This document shows, one piece after another, positions 5,725 through 6,127 of a stretch of 6,127 bases of DNA. Both the position numbers and the translations under genes were made by a program. Source of the DNA: Desulfuromonadaceae bacterium GWB2_53_15 (GTDB lineage Bacteria; Desulfobacterota; Desulfuromonadia; Geobacterales; Pseudopelobacteraceae); contig MHXL01000084.1 of the NCBI GenBank assembly GCA_001824455.1, positions 1 through 6,127 of the forward strand. The letters are read 5' to 3'. The notes under the pieces were generated by a model that ran no database searches, had not been told where the DNA came from, and saw only the letters and a program-made list of their open reading frames with translations. Positions within the stretch are counted from its first letter, which is position 1, and each line of letters starts with the position of its first letter.

Positions 5725-6127
5725 TCACATCTCTGCCGAGACAACCCTGTTCCTGCCCTGTTCCTTGGCCTGGTACAAACAGAGGTCAGCCAGGTTGAAA
5801 ACCTCTTCAAGCGACCTGTTTCTATTGCTTTCAGCCGGTTCCACTGTCACCGCCCCGAAACTGACCGTCTGTGTAATAATCCCACCTTCGACTTCAATCG
5901 CTTCGGAAGCAATCCGCTCCCTCAGGCGCTCCGCAACGATAGAGCACCCCGGTTGATCTGTTTCCGGCAGGACAATCACAAACTCTTCTCCTCCATAACG
6001 GGCGACCCAATCAATACCTTGACGAATGGTGGCACAGATGGTCGCTACGCACCTTTTCAGAACCACGTCACCGGTCTGGTGCCCGTAGGTGTCGTTGACG
6101 AGCTTAAAATGATCCAGATCGCACATT
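5725..6127 (-). CDS. Diguanylate cyclase (GGDEF domain), C-terminal fragment; 5' end outside window
   Basis: About 133 residues of a GGDEF domain reach the right edge. The Met at 6126 is inside the domain (MCDLDHFKLVNDTYGH is its usual opening motif), so the gene starts beyond the window and its sensory part is not seen. The active-site loop RYGGEEF (43-49 of the fragment) and metal/substrate residues in DLDHFK and NDTYGH are intact, as is the ending ADLCLYQAKEQGRNRV. It should therefore make cyclic di-GMP from two GTP. At the inhibitory I-site the expected RxxD, placed as in PleD (Asp six residues before the GG), reads QGID, with an Arg one residue further upstream. Product inhibition may be weak or absent. 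It runs in the same direction as the aor group, 83 bp upstream of the MoaD-like gene. No terminator is seen in that gap, so read-through is possible, but a functional link is unproven. Confidence 0.93.
   Translation of the reverse strand, partial: MCDLDHFKLVNDTYGHQTGDVVLKRCVATICATIRQGIDWVARYGGEEFVIVLPETDQPGCSIVAERLRERIASEAIEVEGGIITQTVSFGAVTVEPAESNRNRSLEEVFNLADLCLYQAKEQGRNRVVSAEM

Overview
The window looks like chromosomal DNA of an anaerobic bacterium of the Desulfobacterota, most plausibly a Geobacter/Desulfuromonas relative. This is inferred from the gene content: a tungsten-type aldehyde:ferredoxin oxidoreductase with its own MoaD- and ThiF-like proteins, a GGDEF protein, a repeat-rich secreted protein and a REP-like palindrome. 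No rRNA or other marker gene is present, so the taxon stays an inference.

Layout, left to right. Bases 1-743 (+) are the 3' end of a large secreted or surface protein: two 74-residue divergent InlB-B-type repeats (the first cut by the window edge), then one DUF11 domain. Bases 744-891 separate convergent genes and hold a strong intrinsic terminator for the minus strand. From there to the right edge every gene is on the minus strand. In transcription order these are a GGDEF diguanylate cyclase (only its C-terminal part is present), a 74-residue MoaD/ThiS-like protein, the 613-residue AOR, a three-hairpin REP-like element in the AOR/ALDH gap, a 534-residue NAD(P)-dependent aldehyde dehydrogenase of the ketoglutarate-semialdehyde type, a ThiF/MoeB/HesA-like E1 enzyme, and the terminator. 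No gene-free stretch exceeds 300 bases. No tRNA, CRISPR, insertion sequence or phage gene was seen.

How the genes fit together. AOR needs a metal bis-pyranopterin cofactor. The pterin dithiolene sulfur comes from a thiocarboxylated MoaD-type carrier, which an E1 enzyme of the MoeB/ThiF class first adenylates. The cluster therefore encodes the enzyme plus a private carrier and activator for its cofactor. The same probable transcript carries a second aldehyde-oxidising enzyme that passes electrons to NAD(P)+ instead of ferredoxin. The most interesting points are this enzyme/maturation/ALDH operon, the zinc-site-free E1 with an N-terminal helical extension, the unusual C-terminal pterin-domain sequence of the AOR, and the palindromic element inside the operon. 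None is clearly a wholly new system; AOR genes with linked moaD- and thiF-like genes are known elsewhere. The ALDH placement and the REP element are the less ordinary parts.
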